A DNA stretch of 64,000 bases, taken from positions 930,001 through 994,000 of the forward strand of contig NZ_SDPT01000001.1 of assembly GCF_004135605.1 (NCBI RefSeq), in the 5' to 3' direction. Both the position numbers and the translations under genes were made by a program. Shown piece by piece: positions 42,487 to 52,372 of this stretch (the first letter of the stretch is position 1; the number at the start of each line of letters is the position of its first letter). The notes under the pieces were generated by a model, which ran no database searches, was not told where the DNA came from, and worked only from the letters and a program-made list of their open reading frames with translations. Origin of the DNA: Sphingomonas desiccabilis. Lineage in GTDB: Bacteria > Pseudomonadota > Alphaproteobacteria > Sphingomonadales > Sphingomonadaceae.

Positions 42487-42966
42487 CTAGGCGCAAAGCC
42501 GCATGTCGGGCGGCAGGTGCATCTGATCGATCTGTTCCTGCGAAAGCGCGGCCGTCTCAGGCGTGATCGGGAGCAGGGTCGGGCATGTCGGGCTTGTTTC
42601 CCGAGCAAAGTTGATTGCCAGGTGCCAGGTCACGCTAAGGGGATAGTCCGAGGCGATCGGCTTCCCCGCGCTGTCGGTGGCCGGCGAGAAGGAGAGGTGT
42701 TGGACGATCAGGTCGCAGGTTCCCTTGTCCAAGGGAGCGAAGCCGCTGGACGTCGAAATGGTGCAGCCCGCAACGGCACCATGGTCGTCCACCCGCAGGA
42801 TGGTAGAGACCCGACCGGCCTTCCGCGCAGCCGCGGCTTCCGCGGGATAATGATCCGCCGAGAACCACTGCGCCGGGTTCCCCAGGATGCGGGCCTTTTG
42901 CGGGCCCGATGGCGGCGCCGCGGTCTCTGCTTGAAGAAGCAGGGCCATGACAGACAGGATCAACAA
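42487..42966 (-). CDS. Exported TonB-C-terminal-like protein
   Basis: A 159-residue protein with a signal peptide (LLILSVMALLLQAETA) and a region with PAEAAAARKAGRVSTILRVDDHGAVAGCTISTSSGFAPLDKGTCDLI that resembles the TonB C-terminal domain (x-GxVxxxxxVdxxGxvxxxxVxxSSG). I place the start at TTG 42966 because GGGGGGAG lies seven bases before it and it opens the signal peptide. An ATG at 43041 would add 25 residues. Two cysteines (CTIS and GTCD) could form a disulfide in the periplasm. Function is unknown. Confidence 0.65.
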   Translation of the reverse strand: MLILSVMALLLQAETAAPPSGPQKARILGNPAQWFSADHYPAEAAAARKAGRVSTILRVDDHGAVAGCTISTSSGFAPLDKGTCDLIVQHLSFSPATDSAGKPIASDYPLSVTWHLAINFARETSPTCPTLLPITPETAALSQEQIDQMHLPPDMRLCA

Positions 42967-43195
42967 GACAATTCTCCCCCCAGAGAACAGCGCCGAAGCA
43001 CTGCTGAGTCCGTTTGAGCACGCGTGCATCACGCCGTCCACTGGCGGGGAAGGGGGAAAACGAATGCCCGCGCCGGGCCTGTCCTACACGCGCGCTAGCT
43101 GCTTCAGTCGCGGCATGGCCGCCGCACCCCTTCCAGCCCTTCTTCCCGCCTGCGAGAAGCCCGGGTGCAGCGGGCTGCGTTGGCCTAACCTTAGA

Positions 43196-43798
43196 CTAAC
43201 TTTCCGATCCCATCGGCTCCACACGATAGTGGATCGGCTTGAACGTGCCGCCGTTGGAATCCGGGGCCGAACAGGCGGTGAGGCCGATCACCAGGTCCAT
43301 GTGCGCGCGGAAGCGGATGAAGTCGCCGGCCTTGCTGAGCGGCGGCAGCACCTTGAGCTTCCCCGTCTCGCCGTCGATCGGCACGTTCATGAAGCAGTTG
43401 AACGCCACCGGAATGCGATCGGGCGCGATGCCATGGGGCTCCAGCGCCGCGGACAGGTTGCCGAAGCAGCCGCGATGCGGCGGAAGCTTGGGGTAGAAGT
43501 GGTGGAAGGTGTCGTAGGAGCACGGCGTCAGCAGGAAATCGTGCCGGCCGACCGTATCCTCGACGATCTCCAGCATCACCTGCGACCGGTTCGAATAGAG
43601 CCGGTGGCCGGTCGTGAGATAGATCGTCTCGGCATAGTCGAGCGTCCGGCCCGACGAGATCACCTCGTCCAGATCGTGCGCGTTGAACGCCAGCAGGTCG
43701 GAAACCTGCTCGCCGCGCGGATCGATCACGGTCAGCGTCTCGCCCTTCGCCAGTCGAAAGGCGGTGCCGCTGCGTTCGGGAATGACTTGGGTCGAAAT
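43196..43798 (-). CDS. DUF1989 (urea carboxylase-associated) family protein
   Basis: About 200 residues of the DUF1989 family. Conserved parts are VIPERSGTAFRLAKGETLTVIDPRGEQVSDLLAFNA, the Cys-containing DFLLTPCSYDTF and the C-terminal VIGLTACSAPDSNGG. The conserved N-terminus lies upstream of the first GTG (43729), so the true start must be earlier. The only candidates before the upstream gene's stop are ATT (43798) or CTG (43801), both rare start codons. It directly follows the GntA-like gene. The family occurs with urea or guanidine metabolism, but its activity is unknown. Confidence 0.75.
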   Translation of the reverse strand: MSTQVIPERSGTAFRLAKGETLTVIDPRGEQVSDLLAFNAHDLDEVISSGRTLDYAETIYLTTGHRLYSNRSQVMLEIVEDTVGRHDFLLTPCSYDTFHHFYPKLPPHRGCFGNLSAALEPHGIAPDRIPVAFNCFMNVPIDGETGKLKVLPPLSKAGDFIRFRAHMDLVIGLTACSAPDSNGGTFKPIHYRVEPMGSES

Positions 43799-44481
43799 CA
43801 GGCGTCTCCGGAATAATGGAACGGGCAGCGCCAGCCCGCGTCGACTTCGCGCCCGCTGTACTGGCGTGCTTCGCTGGACGTGCCGTGGGGGGCCAGCATC
43901 GGGTTGCGCGATCCTGCCAGCGCCTCGTCGCGCACCAGGATCTTCTCGCGCATGCTCTCGTACTTGCCCTCCGCGCGCAGCCGCTCGAACTGGTCGTGGA
44001 GGTTGAAGACCATCGCCGGCCGCTCGAATCGCCGCGCAGGGCGGCTGGAGTTGGGATGGAGGCCGACCACGAAGAACGCCTCGCCGCCGAAGCTCAGCGA
44101 GAAGTGCGGGTTCTCCGGGTCCGGGCTGACGCGCGTGTCATACTCCTGGCCCCGCCACACGTCCTTATCCGACAGCGACTGGACGCGCTGCCACAGCGCC
44201 CGCTCGAATGCGGCCTCCGACAGGTCGTCGGGGCCGTCGAATACCACGGCGAAGCTGCGGTACATGGTCTTGTCGCGGCGATAGGCCTGGGCGAAGCGCA
44301 GCAGCGCGTCGTGGATGCGCACGTCGTCCCAGGCGCTGTCGATGCGGGTGCAGCCGAACACTTCCAGCGTGCCCTTGGCGAGCGCCGCCTTGGCGCCGAC
44401 GCACGGGAAGTCGCGCTCCCCGACATGGGCGAACATCATCGCTTCCAGGCGCTCCTGCGCCTCGTGCTTCCAGCTAAACAT
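43798..44481 (-). CDS. YqcI/YcgG family heme enzyme, GntA-like
   Basis: A 227-residue protein of the YqcI/YcgG family (PF08892). Members include GntA, a heme-dependent N-hydroxylase of guanidino compounds in guanitoxin synthesis. Family blocks are FPCVGAKAALAKG, FAVVFDGPDDLSEAAFERALW, FSLSFGGEAFFVVGLHPNSSRPARRF and the C-terminal WRCPFHY. The His and Cys residues in these blocks are the likely heme environment. Nothing else here suggests toxin synthesis, so a general N-oxygenase role is safer. The stop overlaps the DUF1989 start. Confidence 0.8.
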   Translation of the reverse strand: MFSWKHEAQERLEAMMFAHVGERDFPCVGAKAALAKGTLEVFGCTRIDSAWDDVRIHDALLRFAQAYRRDKTMYRSFAVVFDGPDDLSEAAFERALWQRVQSLSDKDVWRGQEYDTRVSPDPENPHFSLSFGGEAFFVVGLHPNSSRPARRFERPAMVFNLHDQFERLRAEGKYESMREKILVRDEALAGSRNPMLAPHGTSSEARQYSGREVDAGWRCPFHYSGDA

Positions 44482-44576
44482 AGGTTTAGATTTGATCCCT
44501 TCGAGCCGCCACTACGCCCGGCACGCGAGTCGAGTTCCGCCCCCCGGGCCATGCCGGCTTGGGGGCGGCGGTCCGC

Positions 44577-45647
44577 TCAATATTTGTCGCGGCGGGGCTT
44601 GTGCTGGCGCTTGCTGGGCAGCTGGTCGGCCATGGTGGCGCCGCGACGGCCCTGCGGGCGCGGGCGGCCGGTCGTGGAGTCCACCCCGGTCTGGCGTTCG
44701 GACTCCGCGTTGATCTCCGCTCCGATCAGCACGGCGTAGCAGGAGACATAGAGCCACATCAGCAGCACCACGACCGCGCCCAGCGCCCCATAGGTCGCGT
44801 TGTAGTTCGCGAAGTTCGCGGCATAGACACCGAACCCCAGCGTCGCGATGCCCCACAGCAGCGTGGCGGCGACCGATCCGATCGACAGCCACTGCCACTG
44901 CGCCCGCGCGCGGTCCGGCGCGTAGCGATAGATGAAGGCGAAGGTGCTGCTGGCGATGACGATCGCGACCAGCCACGTCAGGATCTGGATGGTGATGACG
45001 CCCGCGCGCCCCAGCACGTCCACCGCGGTCTGGAGATAGCCGAGCGCACCCGCGGAAAAGAGACCGACCAGCGCGGCCAGCACCGCTCCGATCGTCAGCA
45101 GGGCGGAGGCGAGGGTGGTCTGGATGATGTTCCGGCTCTCCTCCTCCTCGTAGATGACGTTCAGCGCCTGGATGATCGCGCTAGACGCGCGCATCGCGCC
45201 ATAGATGGAGAAGAACAGCGCGATGGCGAGGCCCAGTCCGGCCTTGGAGGCGGCGGTGGTCGCGACCGAGATCAGCTGGTCCGAGATCAGCCGCGCCGCG
45301 TCCGCCGGCACCAGCTCGAAGATCGTCTTCATGTGCTCGGCGACGGTGGCCGGGTCGGCGATCAGGCCATAGGTCATCACGATGGCGCCCAGCAGGGGCA
45401 CGAAGGATAGGAAGCAGTAGAAGGCGACCCCGGCCGCCATCAGCGACAGGTTGTGATAGCCGTCCATCGTGTACACCCGCTTCAGGATGGACTTCCATGC
45501 GGCCCAGGGGTGCTGCCAGGGATGGGTGGATTCCACGCCCGGCACCTCGTGAGGCTCCGGGTGGAGCTTGGTCTCGGTCGGATCGACGTCTGGTGCGCTC
45601 TGGCCGGCAGCAGGCGCGCTGCCGGAAGGGGTCGCGGCGTCGGTCAT
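44577..45647 (-). CDS. YihY/BrkB family inner-membrane protein
   Basis: A 356-residue membrane protein. The core (about residues 60-320) has six hydrophobic helices with the family patterns LSLMAAGVAFYCFLSFVPLLGAI and TYGALGAVVVLLMWLYVSCYAVLIGAEINAE. The first 55 residues are soluble and acidic, and the tail is basic. Older databases call it RNase BN, which is wrong for this family. It may be a transporter. The ATG at 45647 was chosen because the longer frame upstream has no conserved sequence. Confidence 0.88.
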   Translation of the reverse strand: MTDAATPSGSAPAAGQSAPDVDPTETKLHPEPHEVPGVESTHPWQHPWAAWKSILKRVYTMDGYHNLSLMAAGVAFYCFLSFVPLLGAIVMTYGLIADPATVAEHMKTIFELVPADAARLISDQLISVATTAASKAGLGLAIALFFSIYGAMRASSAIIQALNVIYEEEESRNIIQTTLASALLTIGAVLAALVGLFSAGALGYLQTAVDVLGRAGVITIQILTWLVAIVIASSTFAFIYRYAPDRARAQWQWLSIGSVAATLLWGIATLGFGVYAANFANYNATYGALGAVVVLLMWLYVSCYAVLIGAEINAESERQTGVDSTTGRPRPQGRRGATMADQLPSKRQHKPRRDKY

Positions 45648-45811
45648 CGTATCATCCCTCGGTTTCGGTCGTCCGGGGTGCAACGCGCGCCGTCGCGATC
45701 TGGATGCAACCGAAACGATTCCCCGTCCGGCGGGAACCAAGGTACGTTGCGGGGGGTTTAAGGCGCTTCGGGGGCAGGGGCGTACGGGCGCCTGGATACA
45801 AAGGGGAGCGT

Positions 45812-48016
45812 GTGGGGGATACTCGTCGACAGCTGTACTGGAGCCTGCTGGCCAGTACCTTTGTGATGCCGTCCGCGCTTGCCGCTCCGGTCGCCCAGCT
45901 TTCCTCACCGCCTGCCACTGCGGCCGGCGGAGCCCCTGCCGCGGATCCTGTGGATGCCCGCACGCAGGACGGGCAGGCCCCTGCCGCCCAGCCGCAGGGC
46001 GACATCGTTCCCGAAGCGGAGTTCGACAGCTCGCTTCCGCCGCTCAGCGGCGACATCGACGCGCCGCTCGAGGCCATGCCTCCCGCCACCCCGTCCGCGC
46101 CCGGCTCCGCCCAGCCCAACGCGCCGGCAGCCGCGCCGGCGACGGGTGCGCCCCAGGCCGGCACGACGGTGGGCGAGGCGATCCCGGACGCGCCGCTGGC
46201 GGAAGAGCCCGAGCTCGCGCAGCCGCTGCCGCCGATCGCGACCTTCGACGCCAACCCGGTCGAGGTCGCGGGCGTCGACGACAAGGCGGGCACCGAGATC
46301 CGCTACAAGGTCGCCGTCAACGGCCTGGACGAGATCGACACGCTCGGCCGCTTCGACTCGCTTTCGTCGCTCAAGAAGGACGGCACCAAGGCGGCGAACG
46401 CGGCCATGATTAGCGCCCGCGCCAAGGAGGACGAGCAGCTCGCCGTCCGCATCCTCCATGCCGAGGGCTATTACGACGGCACCGCCGTCTCCACGGTGGA
46501 GCAGCGGGAAGGCGGCTCTGTCCAGGTCACGATCAACGCGACCCCGGGGCCCCAGTACAAGCTGGCTTCCATCAAGGTGGACGCGGCGCCGACCACGCCG
46601 CCCAACCTCGTCGAGAAGGAGCTGCCCCTCAAGGTCGGCGAGCCGATCATCGCCGAGCGGGTGCAGGCGGCGGAGGCCAATGTCAGCCTGAAGCTGCCGC
46701 AGCAGGGCTATCCCTTCGTCAAGGTGGGCGAGCGCGACATCCTGCTCGACGAGCAGACGGTGACCGGCGACTATACGCTGCCGGTCGACACGGGCCCGCG
46801 CTCCTCGTTCGGCGGCTATACGACCGACGGCAAGCTCGCGTTCGACGCCGAGCATGTCGGCGTGCTGGCGCGCTTCGAGCGCGGGCAACTCTACGACACG
46901 CGCAAGGTCGACGACCTGCGCGATGCGCTGGTGGGCACGGGCCTGTTCTCCAGCGTCTCGGTCGAGCCCAAGCGCACGGGGCAGATCGCGCCGGACGGCA
47001 CCGAGATCGTCGACCTGGCCGTGCACCAGACGGCCGGCCCGGCGCGGACGCTGGCGGCGGAGGCCGGCTACGGCACCGGCCAGGGCTTCCGTCTCGAGGG
47101 TTCCTGGACCCACCGCAACCTCTTCCCGCCCGAAGGCGCGCTGATCATCGCCGGTGTCGGCGGTACCCAGGAGCAGGGCCTGAGTGCGACCTTCCGACGC
47201 CAGAACGCCGGCCAGCGCGATCGCACCGTCAGCCTGACCGCGTCCGCCAACCACTCGAACTACGAAGCCTATGAGGCGTTCACCGGCACGCTCGCCGGCA
47301 AGATCTCCTACGATTCCACGCCGATCTGGCAGAAGCGCTTCACCTATGCCTACGGCTTCGAGCTGACGGGCACCAACGAAGACGTCTGGAGCTTCGAGAA
47401 GAACAAGCGCGACCGTGGGACCTATTTCGTCGCGGCGCTGCCGTTGTTCGGCGGGTTCGACACCTCCGACGACCTGCTCAACCCGACCAAGGGCTTCCGC
47501 CTGAAGCTCAACGCCAGCCCGGAAACCTCGGTGCGCGGCAATGTGAAGCCCTATGGCCGCTTCATGGTCGAGGGCACGGCCTATTATCCGGTGAGCGACA
47601 GCATCGTCTTGGCCGGCCGTGCGCGCGCCGGCAGCATCGCCGGCGTCGCGCGCGACGACCTTGCGCCTTCGCGGCGGTACTATGCCGGTGGCGGCGGCTC
47701 GGTCCGCGGCTTCGGCTATCAGGAACTGGGCCCGCGCGATCCCGAGGGCGATCCGATCGGCGGCCGCAGCCTCAACGAGTTCGCGATCGAGGCGCGCTAC
47801 CGCTTCGGCAACTTCGGGATCGTGCCATTCCTCGATGCGGGGCAGGTCTATGAAGGATCGCTGCCCGACGCCTCCAACCTGCGCTTCGGCGCGGGTATCG
47901 GCGGCCGCTTCTACACCAACTTCGGCCCGCTCCGCGTGGACGTCGCAACGCCGCTGAAGCGGCGCGAAGGCGAGTCCAAGGTGGCCCTCTACATCTCGAT
48001 CGGGCAGGCGTTCTGA
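45812..48016 (+). CDS. tamA: Outer-membrane translocation/assembly protein TamA
   Basis: A 734-residue Omp85-family protein. After the signal peptide comes an unusually long Pro/Ala/Gly-rich segment of about 130 residues, then POTRA domains (for example EIRYKVAVNGLDEIDTLGRF and LASIKVDAAP) and a C-terminal 16-strand barrel with VRGFGYQELGP, the conserved L6-type R-G-F/Y motif, ending in IGQAF. TamA works with TamB in placing outer-membrane proteins. The start is GTG at 45812 after AAGGGGAG. It is divergent from the YihY gene and overlaps tamB by one base. Confidence 0.9.
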   Translation: MGDTRRQLYWSLLASTFVMPSALAAPVAQLSSPPATAAGGAPAADPVDARTQDGQAPAAQPQGDIVPEAEFDSSLPPLSGDIDAPLEAMPPATPSAPGSAQPNAPAAAPATGAPQAGTTVGEAIPDAPLAEEPELAQPLPPIATFDANPVEVAGVDDKAGTEIRYKVAVNGLDEIDTLGRFDSLSSLKKDGTKAANAAMISARAKEDEQLAVRILHAEGYYDGTAVSTVEQREGGSVQVTINATPGPQYKLASIKVDAAPTTPPNLVEKELPLKVGEPIIAERVQAAEANVSLKLPQQGYPFVKVGERDILLDEQTVTGDYTLPVDTGPRSSFGGYTTDGKLAFDAEHVGVLARFERGQLYDTRKVDDLRDALVGTGLFSSVSVEPKRTGQIAPDGTEIVDLAVHQTAGPARTLAAEAGYGTGQGFRLEGSWTHRNLFPPEGALIIAGVGGTQEQGLSATFRRQNAGQRDRTVSLTASANHSNYEAYEAFTGTLAGKISYDSTPIWQKRFTYAYGFELTGTNEDVWSFEKNKRDRGTYFVAALPLFGGFDTSDDLLNPTKGFRLKLNASPETSVRGNVKPYGRFMVEGTAYYPVSDSIVLAGRARAGSIAGVARDDLAPSRRYYAGGGGSVRGFGYQELGPRDPEGDPIGGRSLNEFAIEARYRFGNFGIVPFLDAGQVYEGSLPDASNLRFGAGIGGRFYTNFGPLRVDVATPLKRREGESKVALYISIGQAF

Positions 48017-51000
48017 TGGCCGAAGAAGTGATCCGCGAAACGGGCGCCGGCGAAGAGCGCGTCGTGGTGGTCGATCGCCGTCCGCTGTGGCAGCGGATCG
48101 CCAAATGGGTCGCCATCGCCCTGGCGGGCCTGGTGCTGCTGCTGGTCGTGCTGGTGCTCGGACTGAACACCCGCCCCGGCCAGGGCATCCTGGTGCGCCA
48201 GATCAACAACTTCTCGACCGCTTCGGGCTTGAAGGTCCATGTCGGCCGGATCGAAGGATCGCTCTACGGCGCGATGGTGATCCACGACCTGCAGCTGCGT
48301 GACACCAAGGGCGTCTTCGCCTCGTCGCCGCAGGTCGCGATCGACTGGCGTCCGTTCGCCTTCATCCGCAGCCATGTAGACGTGCGCTCGCTGACCAGCC
48401 CGTTGATCCGCTACGATCGGAACCCAGAGCTGCTGCCGACCCCGCCGAGCGAGGATCAGGGGCCGCTGCTCCCGGACTATGACATCGACGTCAACAAGCT
48501 GTCGGTCGGCCGGCTGGAGATCGGGCCGGCGGTAGCCGGCCAGCGCTACGTTGCGAAGATCGACGGCCAGGCGCACATCGCCGATCGCCGCGCACAGATC
48601 CAGGCGAACGCCGGGACGGTCGCGGGCGGTGGCCTCGCCGGAGGTGACCGGTTGGTGCTGCGCCTCGATGCGGTGCCCGACGACAACAAGCTCGACGTCG
48701 ACTTGCGCGTGACCGCGCCCAGCAACGGCCTGGTCGCGGGACTGGCCGGGCTGAAGGCGCCGCTGGTGCTGAACGTCGACGGCCGTGGCGCGTGGAGCGA
48801 CTGGCGCGGTCGCGCAGCCGGCACGCTCGGCGGGCAGCCGCTCGTCGATCTCAACGTCCTCGGCCGCTCGGGCAATTTCCAGGTGCGCGGCTTCGCGCGT
48901 CCGGGGCTCTACCTCGAGGGACCGGTGGAGCGGCTGACCGCGCCGCGTCTGAAGATCGCGCTCGACACCGCACTCGACGAGCGGGTGATGGACGCCAAGC
49001 TCCGCCTGCGCTCGGACGCGCTCGCGGTCGCGACCGACGGCAAGGTCGATCTCGGCCAGAGCCGCTTCGGCGACTTCCGGGTGGAGGCGATGCTGCTCAC
49101 CCCCGGCTCGATCGCGCCCAACCTCAACGGCCGCTCGGTGCGGGCCGCCGTTGTGCTCGACGGGCCGTTCCGCACGCCGACCGTCGACTACAAGGTCCAG
49201 GCCGCCGCCATCGGCTTCGGGGAAACCGTCGTCGAGCAGCTCTATGCCGAGGGCAAGGCGACGATCGACAGCGAGCGGATCCTGATCCCGATCAACGCCA
49301 AGGCACGGCGCATCTCCGGCCTCAACGCTGCGGTCGGCGGGCTGGTGACCAACGTCGCGATCAACGGCGACCTGGCGATCAGCAACGGCGACCAGGTGCT
49401 CTCGGACAACCTGCGCCTGCGCTCCGACCGGATCGACGCGACCGCGATCATCGCTGCCAACCTCTCGACCGGCCGCTATACGGGCGCGCTGAAGGGGCGG
49501 ATCAACAATTACGAGATCGCCAGCATCGGCATCATCAACCTGCAGACCGATGCCGATCTCTACACCGCGGCCAACGGCGGCTACGGCATCCGCGGCCGCG
49601 TGGTCGCGCAGACCAAGCAGCTGTTCAACGAGGGCGTCCGCAACTTCCTGGGCGGAAATGCCACCACCTCGGCCAACATCGCCTATAGCCCGGAAGGCAT
49701 CATCAGCTTCTCCAACCTGAAGCTGAGCGCGCCCCAGTTCCGCATCCTGCGCGGCTCGGGCCGCTACGATCCGGCCGGGCCGCTGCTGGTCAACGCGGAC
49801 GCCTATTCGACGCAATATGGGCCGCTCACCGCGCGCGTGTCCGGCTCCATGGCGGCGCCGGTGGTGTCGCTCAGGGCACCGCGTCCGGGGGTCGGCATCG
49901 GCTTGGTGGACCTGAAGGCGGACGTGCGCGGGCAGGGCGATCGCTATGCGATCGTCGCGTCCGGCGGCACCAACTATGGTCCGTTCAACGCGAACGTTCT
50001 GTTGAGCACGGCGCCGCGCCTGACGGCCGACATCCGCTCGGCGCGCTTCGCGGGCGTCGACATCAACGGCCGGGTGCAGGCAACCGACGCGGGGCCGTTC
50101 GCCGGTCGGCTGAACTTCTCGGGCTCGGGGATCAACGGCTTCGCCAACCTCGGCGCCGTCGGCAAGTACCAGCGTGCCGACTTGAACGCGCGCGCCTACA
50201 ATGCCCGCATCCCCGGGCAGGACGGCATCACTATCGGGCAGGCGATCGTCACCGCCTCGGCCGTGCTCTACGACCAGCCGCAGATCGTGGCGGACGCGCA
50301 GCTCGGCAACTTCCGCAGCGGCGAGATGGTCGTGACCCGCGCCCGTGCCAAGGTGAACTACCGCGGCGGCAACGGCACCGCCCAGCTTCTGGCAGAGGGT
50401 TCGTCCGGCGTGCCGTTCCGGGTCGCCGCCAACACCCGCCTGAGCCCGAACGAGTATCTCGTGGCGCTGCAGGGCGTCGGCAACAACGTCAACTTCCGCA
50501 CTGCCAACCCCGCGCGCATCGTGCCGGGCTCGGGCGGCTACCGCCTCTATCCGACGCGCATCAACTTCGATCGCGGATCGGTGCGGATCGCGGGCTCCTA
50601 CGGCGCCGGCATGACGCTCCAGTCGCGGCTCGACAGCCTCGACCTGAGCCTCCTCAACGCCTTCATGCCCGGCCTGGGCGTCGGCGGCACCGCCACCGGC
50701 AGCCTGGACTACGCGCAGCCGAGCGGCGCGAGCTTCCCGCAGGCGGATGCGCGGCTCACCGTGCGCAACTTCACCCGCTCCAGCCTGGCGGCAGTCTCCG
50801 ATCCGGTGGACATCGTCTTCGCGGGCGACCTGCGGCCGGAGGGCGGCAGCGGCCGGGCGCTGATCCGGCGGGGCACTACTACCGTCGGGCGCATGGTCGC
50901 GAACCTGCGTCCGCTGGCGCCCGGCGCCGGATCGTGGACGACCCGCCTGATGGCGGCGCCGCTCTCCGGTGGCATCCGCTACAACGGTCCGGCGGGCGTG

Positions 51001-52260
51001 CTCTTCTCCTTCGCGGGGCAGGCCAACCAGCAGCTGTCGGGGCCGATCGGCATCGCGGCGGACTTCGGCGGGCGTGTCCAGGCACCGCGCCTGGTCGGCG
51101 TCGTGCGGGCGAACAACCTCACCTACGAAAATGAGTCGCTGGGCACCCGCCTGACGCAGATGAAGATCGACGGCCGCTTCAACAACGACCGCTTCGAGCT
51201 GGTGACGCTCACCGCCCGCGCGGGCGACGGCAGCATCTCGGCACAGGGCAACGTCGGCCTCGCCGCCGACAGCGGCTATCCGATCGACGTCCGCGCCAGG
51301 CTCGACAAGGCGCAACTCGCACGCAGCGATGCCCTCGGCGCGTCCGCGACCGGCGAGATCCGCGTGCTCAACAATGCGCAGGGCGGCTCGATCACCGGAC
51401 AGCTGAGCATCCCGGAGGCGCGCTACCAGCTCGCCTTCCAGGGGGCCTCGGAAGTGCCGGAGCTCACCGGCATCCGCCGGAAGAGCGAAATCCGCGCGGT
51501 CGCAGCCAACCCGCGTCCGGCAGCCCCGGCGGCTCCGGCTGGCCTGTTCAAGCTCGATCTGCGCGTGCGTGCGCCCAACCAGCTCTACGTCTCTGGCATG
51601 GGCCTCGAATCGGAGTGGAAGGCGGACCTGCGGATCGGCGGCACCTCGGCGGCGCCCCGCATCGCCGGCGGCCTGGACCTGATCCGCGGCACCTATTCCT
51701 TCGCGGGCAAGGAGTTCGACGTCGAGCGCGGCAAGATCAGCTTCGAAGGCGACGATTTCACCAACCCGGTGATCGACATCGAGGCGAACACGACCGTCGA
51801 GGACGTCACGGCCACCATCCTGGTTGCCGGTACCGCGCAGGCGCCGCGCATCTCCTTTACCTCAACCCCGGCGCTCGCGCAGGACGAGGTGCTGGCACGG
51901 CTGCTGTTCGGCCGCTCGGTGACCGACCTGTCGGCCACCGAGGCGATCCAGCTGGCGGCGGCGCTCAACTCGCTGCGCGGCTCGGGTGGCGGCGGGCTCA
52001 ACCCGCTCGGCAAGCTTCGCTCGGCGACCGGCATCGATCGGTTGCGGATCCTGGGCAGCGACGAGGCGACCGGCCGCGGCACCGCACTGGCGGCGGGCGA
52101 GTACCTCACCGACGACATCTATATCGAGATCATCACCGATGCGCGCGGCTTCACCGCCACGCAGCTCGAGGTGGCGCTGACCAAGGCGCTGAGCGTGCTC
52201 TCGCAGACGGGGTCGTTCGGCGGATCGAACGTCGGCGTGCGTTACTCGAAGAACTACTGA
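48016..52260 (+). CDS. tamB: Translocation/assembly module protein TamB
   Basis: A 1414-residue AsmA-like periplasm-spanning protein. One transmembrane helix (about residues 30-58) anchors it in the inner membrane. The long middle is beta-repeat sequence forming a hydrophobic groove. The C-terminal TamB (DUF490) domain includes IAGGLDLIRGTYSFAGKEFDVERGKISFEGDDFTNPVIDIEA and ends in VRYSKNY. Such proteins move lipids or barrel proteins between membranes. The ATG lies one base inside the tamA stop, so the pair is coupled. Confidence 0.93.
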   Translation: MAEEVIRETGAGEERVVVVDRRPLWQRIAKWVAIALAGLVLLLVVLVLGLNTRPGQGILVRQINNFSTASGLKVHVGRIEGSLYGAMVIHDLQLRDTKGVFASSPQVAIDWRPFAFIRSHVDVRSLTSPLIRYDRNPELLPTPPSEDQGPLLPDYDIDVNKLSVGRLEIGPAVAGQRYVAKIDGQAHIADRRAQIQANAGTVAGGGLAGGDRLVLRLDAVPDDNKLDVDLRVTAPSNGLVAGLAGLKAPLVLNVDGRGAWSDWRGRAAGTLGGQPLVDLNVLGRSGNFQVRGFARPGLYLEGPVERLTAPRLKIALDTALDERVMDAKLRLRSDALAVATDGKVDLGQSRFGDFRVEAMLLTPGSIAPNLNGRSVRAAVVLDGPFRTPTVDYKVQAAAIGFGETVVEQLYAEGKATIDSERILIPINAKARRISGLNAAVGGLVTNVAINGDLAISNGDQVLSDNLRLRSDRIDATAIIAANLSTGRYTGALKGRINNYEIASIGIINLQTDADLYTAANGGYGIRGRVVAQTKQLFNEGVRNFLGGNATTSANIAYSPEGIISFSNLKLSAPQFRILRGSGRYDPAGPLLVNADAYSTQYGPLTARVSGSMAAPVVSLRAPRPGVGIGLVDLKADVRGQGDRYAIVASGGTNYGPFNANVLLSTAPRLTADIRSARFAGVDINGRVQATDAGPFAGRLNFSGSGINGFANLGAVGKYQRADLNARAYNARIPGQDGITIGQAIVTASAVLYDQPQIVADAQLGNFRSGEMVVTRARAKVNYRGGNGTAQLLAEGSSGVPFRVAANTRLSPNEYLVALQGVGNNVNFRTANPARIVPGSGGYRLYPTRINFDRGSVRIAGSYGAGMTLQSRLDSLDLSLLNAFMPGLGVGGTATGSLDYAQPSGASFPQADARLTVRNFTRSSLAAVSDPVDIVFAGDLRPEGGSGRALIRRGTTTVGRMVANLRPLAPGAGSWTTRLMAAPLSGGIRYNGPAGVLFSFAGQANQQLSGPIGIAADFGGRVQAPRLVGVVRANNLTYENESLGTRLTQMKIDGRFNNDRFELVTLTARAGDGSISAQGNVGLAADSGYPIDVRARLDKAQLARSDALGASATGEIRVLNNAQGGSITGQLSIPEARYQLAFQGASEVPELTGIRRKSEIRAVAANPRPAAPAAPAGLFKLDLRVRAPNQLYVSGMGLESEWKADLRIGGTSAAPRIAGGLDLIRGTYSFAGKEFDVERGKISFEGDDFTNPVIDIEANTTVEDVTATILVAGTAQAPRISFTSTPALAQDEVLARLLFGRSVTDLSATEAIQLAAALNSLRGSGGGGLNPLGKLRSATGIDRLRILGSDEATGRGTALAAGEYLTDDIYIEIITDARGFTATQLEVALTKALSVLSQTGSFGGSNVGVRYSKNY

Positions 52261-52266
52261 CGGGAT

Positions 52267-52292
52267 GGCCGGCGCGCTTGGGTGCGCCGGCC
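52267..52292. terminator. Hairpin between convergent tamB and FAD oxidase genes
   Basis: GGCCGGCGC and GCGCCGGCC form a perfect 9-bp stem with an 8-base loop, seven bases after tamB. No T run follows, so it may act as a bidirectional, weaker terminator. Confidence 0.6.
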
Positions 52293-52372
52293 GCCCAGCC
52301 TGCCAAGACTGCGTGCTCGGCGCGTGCGTCGGCCTGCGCAGGGAGCGCGGTTCGGAAGGGGTGGGGGGTGGC

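Noticed and set aside
47989..51315. A 1108-codon minus-strand open frame opposite tamB
   Set aside because: It is fully antisense to a well-supported gene, is rich in Arg/Ala/Asp/His with no domain, and arises from high GC at third positions.
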